Assembly: GCA_947095535.1 (NCBI GenBank)
Contig: OX352774.1
Location: forward strand, 41,370,496 to 41,434,495
Origin: Poecilobothrus nobilitatus
Lineage: Eukaryota > Arthropoda > Insecta > Diptera > Dolichopodidae
DNA length: 64,000 nucleotides
Direction of reading: 5' to 3'
In this document: in pieces, positions 49,783 to 60,492 of the stretch
Layout of the letters: each line of letters opens with the position of its first letter
Numbering within the stretch: the stretch's first letter is position 1
Made by a program: the position numbers and the translations under genes
Notes under the pieces: model-generated
What the model saw: only the letters and a program-made list of their open reading frames with translations
The model's database searches: none
What the model was told of the DNA's origin: nothing

Positions 49783-50660
49783 TAGAATGTAAACTAACGG
49801 TTTTTAAAAGTACACATTTAGAAAAGACAATACAAACTGTTTAGAATTGTGACTTGCACAAAAATTTGAAAATTTCATGTAATACGAAAAAATGTGAAAA
49901 TAGGACTTTTCTGCAATTTTAAGGGGCTGTTAGTCTGAAACCCTATACAACTAGGAAAACCGTTAACACATGTCAAAATATATTACTGGAGCTTTAATGT
50001 TTATGTATTGCCGAAGAAAAATTTGTACTTAAGTTTTAAATGTACAAGGTGCTTAAGTTTTTTTTTTTTTCCTTGCCACTCCAATGAGGAGTATACGGCA
50101 TCCACTAAGTCATTTATTCTTCATATTTGACTAAGCTTCAGTTTAGTGAATCATTAGTTTCACTATAAGCCGTTGATTACTCGGCTGTAGCTATTGTGCA
50201 AGACTAAAACGTTTTTATTATTTCTACGCCATCTGTTATCTAATACAAGAATTATGGTTTATTATTAATAACATTTTATTATATATATAGCTATTACAAT
50301 ATGATATTTTATTACAATTTATATGACATATATACTTATTTTTAATTTAATTATATTCTACTAATTATAATTTATAAGAAAAATCTATATTATTTTTTTT
50401 TATTAATATATATGATCCAACCGGGGCTTGAACTCGAGACTTTCGTATGAAAGGCTGGTGCCTTAACAACTACACCATTGGCTGGATACAGGTGCTTAAG
50501 TTACAGGTGCTAAGGAAACATATACTAATTCTAAAAGTTCTTTCTGCCCTCAAAATTTCAAGTCCCTATTTAAAAGCGTTCCGGAGTTTTGAGGGTAGAA
50601 AAATCATGCAAAATTTGATTTTCACATAACGGTAAATTTAAATACGATAAAATTACAATA
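49783..50660 (-). repeat. Dispersed repeat R, copy split by a SINE
   Basis: The left part (49783-50059) shares AATGTAAACTAACGGTTTTT, AAAGACAATACAA, CTGTTTAGAATT and CCGTTAACACATGT with 58735-59000. The right part (50490-50660) shares AATTTACCGTTATG, TCAAATTTTGCA and neighbouring words (inverted) with 44231-44330. The two parts are continuous once the family B SINE at 50060-50489 and one copy of its target-site duplication are removed. Confidence 0.7.
50060..50489 (-). mobile_element. SINE family B, full-length copy (430 bp)
   Basis: Minus strand: a tRNA-like head GTATCCAGCCAATGGTGTAG with box A TGGTGTAGTTGTTAAGGC and box B GAGTTCAAGCCCC. CCAGCC and GGTTGG could pair as an acceptor-like stem. 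An A/T-rich body follows, then a distinct 3' region (ACAGATGGCGTAG, CAGCCGAGTAATCAACGG, CTTAGTGGATGCCGTATACT, a CTCC/GGAG hairpin) ending in an A run. A 13-bp target-site duplication AGGTGCTTAAGTT lies at 50047-50059 and 50490-50502. Transcription by RNA polymerase III from the internal boxes, and mobilisation by a LINE partner, are inferred from the class. Confidence 0.88.
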
Positions 50661-51616
50661 ATTTAAAGTATCCTAAAACTGCGATTGTTTTACCATTCTT
50701 ATATTTATGATATTTTCTGTGCGTTGTCGAAATTTGTTTATAAAAGTGGGTTTTACCGTTTTTTCGGGATGGAATTTATTAAATATATTAGTCATAATAT
50801 TGTAGTATCATCGGCTATTAACCAAGAATTTTTCAAGCTTTTTCCATTATAAGACAAATCTAGTTAGAATATTCATCAAATTTTCTTTAACAATTAACAA
50901 ATAGCAAAACATTTTTAGATTATTGAGTATATTAGAAGTAATTGAAGGTTGATTTATATAGACATTGTAAATAGAGTGAGAAGAAACATTTTTATATTTA
51001 GGGTATCTGTGAATTTAAATACTGAATTACAAGTATAATATACATATTATGTTATCCTTTAAACTTCAAGTCACTCAAAACTTCTTTTTATCTATTTTTG
51101 ATTATTTATTTTACAATTTACAGAGAATAGAATATTCATTAAACCTTAATATCTGTTTCTATTTTGAGCTATAGCTTTAATTTGCCATAATGTTTTGTTG
51201 ATTTTATCTATTCATATTTATTTCCACTAACTTGAGTCTGACTATATTGAAAAATCAGAAGAGATTTAAATTGAGTATTTAAAAAAAATAGCAATTTTTC
51301 GATTTATATACATAATATTAATGTTGTCTGTCTTTTAAATGGCTTTTCTTTTCAGCTATTTTTTCTTATTTTGTTTTAATTCAAAATTAAAAAAACATAT
51401 ATGTATGTATATTCTAAATTTTCTTTACTTTATGTTTCATTGTTTATTTTTAAACTTTTCAGAAGTAAATATATAAATTTTTAGTATATACATATGTATA
51501 CATAGAATCAAAACTCATCATTTAAAAATGTCAATTATTTTACTATAAACGGTGTTTACAGATATTCCCGAACAGACATGCAGACAAACAAAGTGAAGTT
51601 AATAAGTTCAGTTTTT
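50661..51616. other. Intergenic spacer
   Basis: A/T-rich, no recognised gene or repeat apart from TA-type microsatellite tracts near 51400 and 51485. Confidence 0.5.
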
Positions 51617-51901
51617 CAGTCAGTTTTTTTGGGGCTTCGGTAGCCTAGTGGGTAGGCGCGTGGCTTATTAACCGAAGGAGTGTGGGTTCGATCCCTGCAC
51701 AGGTCGTAAGTGTTTTTCTTTACATACCCCCCTTACGACCAAATATAATGTAAATATATAGTATATAATATAAACAAAATAAATAATATTAGTATATAAT
51801 TTAATAATAGTATAAAAACCTATAATGGCCTTGGTAGCCGATGGTTCAATAATATTGCATTACATTTATGTATGCAATGTTAATATAAATAAATAAATAA
51901 A
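51617..51901 (+). mobile_element. SINE family A, long variant, copy 5
   Basis: The head GGGGCTTCGGTAGCCTAGTG, box B GGGTTCGATCCC and hairpin arms GGTCGTAAG and CTTACGACC match family A. Then comes an A/T-rich body and a different 3' segment (AATGGCCTTGGTAGCCGATG, GCATTACATTTATGTATGC), ending in a TAAA repeat. A perfect 13-bp target-site duplication AAGTTCAGTTTTT lies at 51604-51616 and 51902-51914. At 285 bp it is ~90 bp longer than the other copies, so it defines a subfamily. Confidence 0.9.
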
Positions 51902-52638
51902 AAGTTCAGTTTTTGAAAATATTTTAAAAATGTGCTAAAATATAAAATAAATAATATATTGTATATTATTAGTTATTACTATTTTTGCAGAAGTATAAAT
52001 TATAATTAATCCGATTAAATATCAAAGAGTTGTTAAGTTCTTTGTTTTTAAATTTTAAGTAATATTGTGTTTAAAAAATATGAACTTCATATTACATATT
52101 TAAATTTTTTATATTTTAAAATTTGTGACCTTACAAAGTAAATTTATTTTTGAGAAAAAAAACAAGAAATAAAAATGAATAGAAAAAAATGATAATGTAC
52201 TACATTTTATTTGACAGTATAATTTTCCACTTTTTAAAGCTTTTAAAATAAAATACATATACGTAATAATACTGGTTATACATTATATACAGTAATAATA
52301 TACACATACACATAGATTCTAATAGTTCTTTATGTTAAAATGTAAAATATAAACAATAATATCATAATTTATATTATTAGAGTAATTACATTTGTCATTT
52401 ATATTACTTATAATTTGTATGTGTAAATATAAATATGTATATTTGTTTCGTTGAGACCATAGTACGAATTTTTCATTTAATAATAAAATGTCATCAGTTA
52501 TTTCAGTTAACTTCAAATTTATATGCTATGTAGTAAAATATTGAATTTTTAATAGGTGCAAATAGTTCGATTTATCGAAAATATCGTTTTGATACAACCA
52601 TGACTCATTTTAATGAACGAATTATTATTTAAATTGTA

Positions 52639-52885
52639 GGGATCTCGGCGGCCTAGTGGGTAAAAGCGCTAGACGCTATAAAAGCGTCTAAAACAAGACG
52701 CTATAAGAAAAGCGCTATAAAACACGCTAGAAACACCGAGGGAGTGTGGGCTCGAATGCCATACACGTCGTAAGAGTTATTTCCCCTTACGACATTTATA
52801 CCAACGCCTGAAAAGGAAAGGCTTTATAGTTTCCTGTTCACATTTATGTGTCAGAGAAATGCACTAAAAAAAAATAAAAAAAAAA
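52639..52885 (+). mobile_element. SINE family A with internal expansion, copy 6
   Basis: It starts GGGATCTCGGCGGCCTAGTG and ends in A-rich sequence after GCACTAAAAA. Box B (GGGCTCGAATGCC) and the hairpin (TCGTAAGAG / CTTACGA) are recognisable. Between the box A region and ACACCGAGGGAG, where other copies have about 20 bases, this copy has about 70, made of repeated GCGCTA / GACGCTATAA / GCGTCTA words. Target-site duplication not clear. Confidence 0.87.
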
Positions 52886-53210
52886 TTTAATACTGTCTAA
52901 CTATTATTTATTTGTAATCGTAGAAGTTTTCAGCTTCTTTGAAATAATCGATTCAATATTTAAAAGTTTTGATTTGAATTTAAGCTTTACTCAGTATATA
53001 TTTAAAGAATTAAGTTGTTTGTAATTGTATATATGAGGTTTCTGTAAAAGAATCCTATGGAAAAAAAATAGTCAAAAGATATTACCTTTCGATAAAAATA
53101 TGACGTCATTTCGATGATAATTAAAAATACGTCTATAGTCTTTTGTAAATTATTTATAATTAAATCATTTTATTAATTGTGTTTTTTTTTGCATTAGAAA
53201 TATAGAAATG

Positions 53211-53430
53211 GTATCAGACCAATGGTATGAAATGTAAAATTCGCTGGTCTTTCAGGCGAAAGGTTTTGGGCTCAAACTCCGATCAGATATTAAATAAAAT
53301 ATAATAATATAATATAAAAAATAAATAATATAATAATTATAATTTAATACTTTGTATATCGATGGTCTAAATCCTAGCAGAACAAAACCGCAAGTTTTGC
53401 CCAGTTATTTATAATAAATGGAAAATAAAA
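53211..53430 (+). mobile_element. SINE family B, diverged copy
   Basis: The head GTATCAGACCAATGGTATG matches the intact family B head GTATCCAGCCAATGGTGTAG. TTTCAGGCGAAAG and GGGCTCAAACTCCGATCAGA follow in the positions of the anticodon and T arms, then an A/T-rich body. The 3' segment differs from the intact copy (CGATGGTCTAAATCC, AAAACCGCAAGTTTTGCCC). ATAGAAAT on both sides (53202-53209, 53431-53438) is a possible short target-site duplication. Confidence 0.65.
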
Positions 53431-53439
53431 ATAGAAATT

Positions 53440-56324
53440 GATGATTTTTGTGTTTTTTTCTTACGAGAGTCCGTCAAATACTTTAAAAATCAACCAGACA
53501 AATTGTATGTGATTACTTCAAGTACTGTTGAACAGTAACCTCAAATGACACCTCTTTAAAACTAAAATTTAGGACGGCAACTTAAATATAAATGTACAAT
53601 TTAATTTTGGTGATAAAGATGTGGGAAAGAGTTTTAGGAGTTACGAAATAGAGTTAAGAACATAAAGAATTATGTAGAATGGGTGGAAAAATTTGAAAGT
53701 TATACGAAAATATATAAATTATGGTTTAAGTTGTGTCGGTGTAAGTATAAGAAGTAAGGAAAATAGAGCAGTAAATTCTGCTAAAGAATACTCAACACTT
53801 TCATAAATCAAGTATTCGAAATAATTATAATTTTTGTATACACATAATGTTTTATTTTTGTGAAAACTTAATTTAATGCATTATTGCCTTTTTTTTTTAT
53901 TTGAGGAAAAATTTAACAACAAAAATTATGAAAATTTTAACAAAACATAATATGAACGTTTAAATATATGTACAATTATATTTTATTTTATAAAGAAAAT
54001 GTTTATTGCATTTATAGAGATACGAGGGAAACTTTTTAAACAAAGAATAAAGAATATTTAAAGAAAATTGGCGAGAATTTTTAATTATTCTTTGTTCTGG
54101 AAAATTTTTTAAACTTTTCATTGTAAACTTTTTCTTAATATTCTATTATTTTTTTTTATAATTTAAATTTTTTTTTTTTTGTTCCAAGTTAAAAAAGATA
54201 TCATTCTTTGTTAAAAAAATATATATAATATATATATATATATAAATATATATATAAAAGTTATAAATTTGTAAGAAGGCATCAAGAAGATTAAAGTTTG
54301 AATTTAAACACAATTTTCTTTGAATATTAAAGAAAACTTGTTAATTGTATTATGTATATTTAATATTTAACTTTTTATATATGGAATATATACATATATA
54401 TAATATAGTCTTTAAAAATATTATAACATGTTTTTACATAAAATATATTATGAATATACATATGTACATATGCATGTATATAAATAAATTTTAGAATAAA
54501 TAAAGTTTTAAAAGGAATTCGTAGAAAAAATTTCTTAAATTCTCGGAACAATTAAGTTATAGTAGTATACCAAAATTCTTAAGTATATTATGGTTTTACA
54601 GAAATGATCAAGTGTAAGAAGATCATGTCATTACGTTATTACGTGAGCTATAAGGAAAGTTATAATAAAAGTTTTTACAAATTTTGATTTGAAATAATAA
54701 CTTGTTTGGAGATTTTCCTTAAAATTTTTTTCTCTATTATATTTATTTTCTTCATCTAGATTTCCTCTTTAATTAATTAATTCTTTTTAAGATTTCCTCC
54801 AGAATTAATAATCACTGAAGGAAGATAGGAAATATAGCACGTGCAATATCTGTGCCCTTGGTTTTAAAGTAAGCAATAGAATAATACTGACGACCGACGG
54901 TAATAGAATGATACTCGACGTTAAGTACCGAGATATATTCATGTAAATTTTGGAATTGTATGACAGCCACTCGGACATGTTGCACCAGCACAACCAAATT
55001 TTACAGCTGGGTGTATTATTTAATAAGGTCCTTTAGCAAAATTTCCTTTCATCTTTCATTCAATTCATTTTTACTTTTGTTATACTTTTTGATTTCGCAA
55101 ACATCCTTTCTATATCTGAAAACCTAACTGTACAACTATATAAAAAGTCAATCCTAAAGTTGGGTTTTAAAGAGTGTAGTTTTGATTGGTTAAAATCGAA
55201 ACGTTTCCGAGAGAAAATGTTTCCCTTCGTTATAGCTCCTCTGGGTGTCTTTTGATATTTTCGACAATTCCTCCAAAAAAAAAAAATATATAAATTATTT
55301 TCAAATTCATTTTAATCTATTTTAAATTTCAATCTTTTTTTATTATTGATTTATTTTATATAAAAAAATATATATTTTTTGTTAGATATATGTATATGTA
55401 TGTGTACATAACACATGTTAAGATTAATAACCTCAAATGTTTGCAAAGCAATTAAATAAAATTTCTCATTCTTAACTATATATTTATAGATAGGAGTTCA
55501 CACTGTATTGTTAAATTGTTATTCACAAGACCTTTTTTTTTTTGTGTACATTTATTTTTAAGATACTTAACAGATATGTATAGTCTATATTATGTATGTA
55601 ATCTAGCTATATTGTTCATCGTTATCAAAATTAAATAAGTAATACATATACTTTATAAAAAATTTAATTTTCTTGTATTCTTAAAGTGTATCAAATTTAA
55701 TTAAAATCAACTTCAAAAAGACGTTACTTAATATCTTTAACATTTTTCATCTTATTATATTTTATTTTTTTTCACATACCTTTTAAAAGAGTTGATTATT
55801 TGTGGTTTTTAAGAAAAATATTAGTAAAACGTGTTTATAAGATGAAAGAAAAACAAAGAAAAAAAAAACAAAGAAAGTAAAGAAAGTAAAATATAATAAA
55901 AGTTTTTTTTTCTTTAACATGTCCTTTATATAACACAACAACAGGTTAATTATTTATTCTTTCTTATTTATATACCTATAAATTTATACTACAAAAAAAA
56001 AAAACAAGAAGAAGAAGAATTTTAATATAAATTCTCTATCTATTGAAAATTTGATGTAATGCTGATACTTTTTATATTATTTTATAGACCGTATAGTACA
56101 TTTGTAATTTTAAATAACTATGATGTAAATATATAATATGGAATCCTTTCAATTTAGATTTAATTGAAATAAAAAAAAAAAAAAACAAATTTTGTAGAAA
56201 GAAATGGAAAGAATGATTTTTAATTTTTTGTGGTTATAATTTAGAAAATAACCTTTTTTTTTTTATATTTTATTATTATTAATTATTTAACAAATAGCTT
56301 TAATCGTTTGTCCAATTTGATCTG
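53440..56324. other. Intergenic spacer
   Basis: A/T-rich. TA repeats at 54215-54255. A retroelement-like 3' end lies at 55155-55286. No conserved reading frame. Confidence 0.5.
55155..55286 (+). mobile_element. Retroelement 3'-end fragment (non-LTR-like), copy 3
   Basis: GGTGTCTTTTGATATTTTCG then ACAATTCCTCC and a 12-base A run. This is the same order as the GTGTCTTTTGATGATTCCCA end of the copies at 18364 and 45700. The upstream part (TTGGGTTTTAAAGAGTG, GGTTAAAATC) is only weakly similar. Confidence 0.4.
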
Positions 56325-56499
56325 CGAGCCTCGGTGATCTAGTGGGTAAGAGCGTATAAAGTACACAGTAAAGACCGAAGGAGTGTACGTTCGAATCCCA
56401 CACGTTATATCGTAAGAATAATTCCCTCTTACGACGCCTACGCCTGAAAAGGTAAGGCTGCTCACATTCATGAGGCAGAGGAATACATTAAAAAAAACA
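56325..56499 (+). mobile_element. SINE family A, copy 7
   Basis: Begins CGAGCCTCGGTGATCTAGTG, box B CGTTCGAATCCCAC, hairpin CGTAAGA / CTTACG, then GCCTGAAAAGGTAAGGCTG, and ends AATACATTAAAAAAAAC. An 11-bp target-site duplication AATTTGATCTG lies at 56314-56324 and 56500-56510. The 5' end lacks a few bases relative to the GGGGCCTCGG start. Confidence 0.92.
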
Positions 56500-56510
56500 A
56501 ATTTGATCTG

Positions 56511-58734
56511 TGAGTTTTACATATATTTATTAAAATTTGAACTATTTGTGATTTTAACTTTTTATTAATTTGTAGCGTTATGTATTTTGTATTATATGTT
56601 ATATTTGAATTTTTTATGATTTTTTGCTTTTTGAATTTTTGTTATTTAGTTATTTTTAGATATGAGTTATATAGTTTGGATTTTACGTGAGCTTTAGCAT
56701 TCGGATGTTACCTAGTTTTTTCACAATTGTTTGTCTTTTTATCTATTGAATTTCATGAATTGAAGTCAACAGCTCGCTCGAAAAGAGCCTGGATCAATGC
56801 CTACCGCGACTCCGTTCTAATATACAGTATACACTATACAAACTCTGGGCTATATTATTATTATTATTATTATTAATATAAATAAAATTAAATTAGAGAT
56901 ACACAAATAAACCGTTAATAGTTAATGTATCTGCCAAATTCTCTGACAGATTTCTGAAACTGTTGCAAGTGACTGATAAAAATTCGAAAAAGTGAACAAA
57001 ATTTCTAGAAAAAAACTAATGTAAAACATGTTAAAGAAATTAAAAAAAAAAAAAAAACTGCTAGAATCAATTCGATTTAAGTCAACATATTCTTAAAATT
57101 GTAATTACAATTAATAATACATTTTGGTCTTTTGAGTCGGATTTTAATAACATAATTTTTTTTTTTATTATCTATTAAATTTCATATATATATATATATA
57201 CTATACAAGATAAAATTTATGTCTGACTTATTTTTTGTTTTCGTTACCTTTAAAAAATAAAATAAAAATTTTTTTATTTTATTTGTCAAAAATAAAGAAG
57301 ATACATTAACCTAGATTGTTATTTGAGTTGAGACATCTTTACATTAATTTTCAGACTAAAAACCAAAACTCCTTTTTTTGTTCTTTGTATTTAGGATCAA
57401 AAATAAAATAAGTAAAAAATTAAAAATTGTCTAAAATAACATTGATAGTAAAAGTATATGTATTGTTAATAAAACATACACATATTTTACAGGTGTTAAA
57501 AAAAAATGCTTTACTTTACCTTTTATTTGATTTTCTTAACTGAAAATCAAAATGAAAATTAAATTGAAAAGATATATACAGTATCTACATATAGTATTTT
57601 AATATGTATTGTAGAATAAAATTACAGTGACATACACCGACTTGCAAAATTTTACAAGAACAAGAACATACAGTGAATTAGAAAATTTTTGAGATTGTAT
57701 ATAATGAATATTTTTTTAAAGATATGCAGGTAGGTACAATAGGGGCTGCAGATTCACAATTAGGTCAGTTTAGACACATTTTGATATCGTGAATCAAGTT
57801 TATCTCCTAAGGCATGAATGCCAGACAAATTTTAAACATTAAAAACGTTATTAAATAAATTTTATGAATAATGTAAGTTTTCTAAGTATTTTTCTTAGCT
57901 TAGAACTTTAGTATTGAAATCTTAATTGTTGTCATCTTAAATTTCTTCTTTATCTTAAATTTTGTGGTTCATTGGTTTGTCTTATTTGTGGTTCAATTTA
58001 TTTTCCGTGTTCAATAAAATGTAAATTAATAAACATTCAATTTCTATTTTATCAACTTTAGTGACCCGTATGAAATTATTGCATTTCATTCAATGGCACG
58101 TCTATATTTTTTTAGATAAGAACCTCTTTCCAAACTGAAACTGAACCTTGTCTCCGTAATAATTTCCTCAATGAAAATTTTTTTTGGCATTATAGAAATT
58201 ATTTACTATTTAAGCCAAAAAAAAAATAAACTTGTTGTAACCATTTTGTTTGTAACTATTTATTAATATGTCATTTTATTAGTCAGGTATTGAAAGAAAA
58301 AGAAAAATTAAAACTGTATTTGTATGTAAGCAAAAAAAAAATAAATAAATAACAAAAAAGTAATAAATGTATTTTCAAATAAAAGTGACATACCATATGA
58401 CAATTAAGAAACACATAAGACATGCATTTATACTGAATCATCAAAGGTAAATAAACTCAATTAAAAGAGGAAAATTTCTAAATTATAAGAATAAGGAGTT
58501 GTATTCAAACTAAAGGTATTGAAATACACATAATATGTACGTGCTTAAATACTTGCTGACATATCATTTTCTTTCAAATTAGAAATTTATTTTAATTATT
58601 TTAAGATTTTAAATAATAATTGACATGTTCTAACATATAACGGTAGGAAATGCTTAGATTTGCTAATATTACAAGATTTGTAAATTAAAAAATAATACAA
58701 GAAAAACAACAAAAACAAAAAAAAAAAAAACAAG
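56511..58734. other. Intergenic spacer
   Basis: A/T-rich. An ATT microsatellite at 56849-56876 follows GGATCAATGCCTACCGCGAC, possibly a decayed repeat 3' end. A TA repeat lies at 57186-57200. No gene recognised. Confidence 0.5.
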
Positions 58735-59160
58735 TCAGAATGTAAATCAACGGTTTTTAAAGGCTCACAAAAGACAAACATTGCAAAAGACAATACAAGC
58801 TGTTTAGAATTTGAAAATTTGAAAATTTAACAAAACTTTGAAAAATAACAAAAAATTTGAAAAATAACAAAAAATGTGAAAATTAAAGAGACATTAATTT
58901 TTATCAATTTTAAGGGAACTTTACATAATTAAGAAAAACCATTAACACATGTGAAGTTATAAAGTTGAAGCTTTAATTGTTGCATTTTCTTTTGAAAAAA
59001 TTTGAATAAGGTGCCTAGGTTAGGTATAGGTATTTGAAAATAGTAATATTTCAATTTTTGAGCCCTAATTTTTGATTTATAAAAGTAAAAATAGTATCTT
59101 TAACGGTGTAGAAGTTTTGTAAACAGAAAAGCGGACGAGTGAACGGGCAGAGTTAAACTA
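58735..59160 (-). repeat. Dispersed repeat R, copy
   Basis: AGAATGTAAATCAACGGTTT, AAAAGACAATACAAGC, TGTTTAGAATTTG and AACCATTAACACATGT align in order with 49783-50000. GAAGCTTTAATTGTTGCATT aligns with GGAGCTTTAATG there. Diverged, no coding potential. Confidence 0.7.
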
Positions 59161-60492
59161 ATAGGCACATTTTTTCAAAATTTTTTTTGGAAATTTTTAG
59201 CACAATATGGAAAATTGAACAAAATTATTTTAAATCCTTATAAAAAATAAGAAAAAACTTTAGTTTATTTTAAAATTAGGGTTAACATAATTATTCAAAA
59301 GATAGATAAGGTATCTCCAACTGTGTCCAAATATTACCTTAATAAAGATACTATTATTAATTATAGAAGGATATCTTAATTTATTTTATTAATTATTTCT
59401 TACCTTTGCTCATTTAAAAAAAGTATTTTGGTTTCAAACCTAATTAAAATTTTTTTCGAATTTAGTATATTGCAAATTTTAATTTATTTAACAATTTGAT
59501 ATATGGACCTAATTTTTCTTTTTACTGCTAATTTTTAGGAAATTTAATTAATATATAGTAGTTATTTTAATGATTTAATTTAATTAAATTAAGTTATTTG
59601 ATATAGTAATTGTTTAAAATAATAGCAGATTTCTAAAATCATTTCTAAAACTCAGAATATTGAAAAATATATAAAAAAGGTCATATAAAAAAGATATAAA
59701 AAATCCGATTAGTCAAACACAATTTAATTTAATAACAAAAAATATGAGAACACATTTTTAATGTGCAAAATTTAGTTAAAAATAAATTTTAATTCTGACA
59801 GAAGTGGGAATCTTCAAAAGACAACAAGAAAATAAAAAATGTTTACCTTCTTGATAGTGTAAAATTTTTACTATCTAAACCTGCCTCTTCTTGTAGCCTA
59901 TAATAATAGCATGATATCTTATCGTATTTCAAAGTTTAGTAAATGTAAGAATCGAATAGGGTAGGAGTGTGGACAATTTTATTTTAACTTACAGAGTTGA
60001 TGACAATTTTGGTTAGTTTTCGTATTTTTGGTGATTTTGAAGTAAGTATAGTTAGTATAAAAGGAAGACGAGTTTCTCACATAAAAATATTATAAAAAAT
60101 GCAATAACACTACATATTAATATTTTGGTTTTCTATTAAATTTTTGCGGCAGCCCGCATTTGTTTCTGAATAATGTGAGTAAAATATATTATAATTAAAG
60201 AAGAGTTTAGAGTTTTAAAAATTCAAGATTTCAAAAATTTGTTTAGGAGTGATTTGGGGACGGTAGCCTCCACTTTTTTAAATGGTTTGTTGTTGAAATG
60301 TGTATGTATAAAAAATAATAAATATAAAATTTTGATCAAATATGATTTTAAAAAATAAGATTTAAAAAAAAAAAGGATTCCGTACTCAATCCATATTAAA
60401 AGCGTTTGAAATATACCATTAAAAGCTCTAATGCTAAGTAATTTTTATGTTTTTGACACCACGAAAACGAAAACGACCCAGTACGATATTCA
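59161..60492. other. Intergenic spacer
   Basis: A/T-rich spacer; nothing recognised until the piggyBac end repeats near 60470. Confidence 0.5.

Noticed and set aside
50410..50489. A possible genuine tRNA gene
   Set aside because: The arms pair poorly, the anticodon arm does not form a proper 5-bp stem with 7-base loop, and the sequence continues into an A-tailed unit with target-site duplication; it is a SINE head.
54805..54997. Two overlapping minus-strand frames of ~60 codons
   Set aside because: Frames overlap each other without family similarity; at most decayed retroelement sequence.
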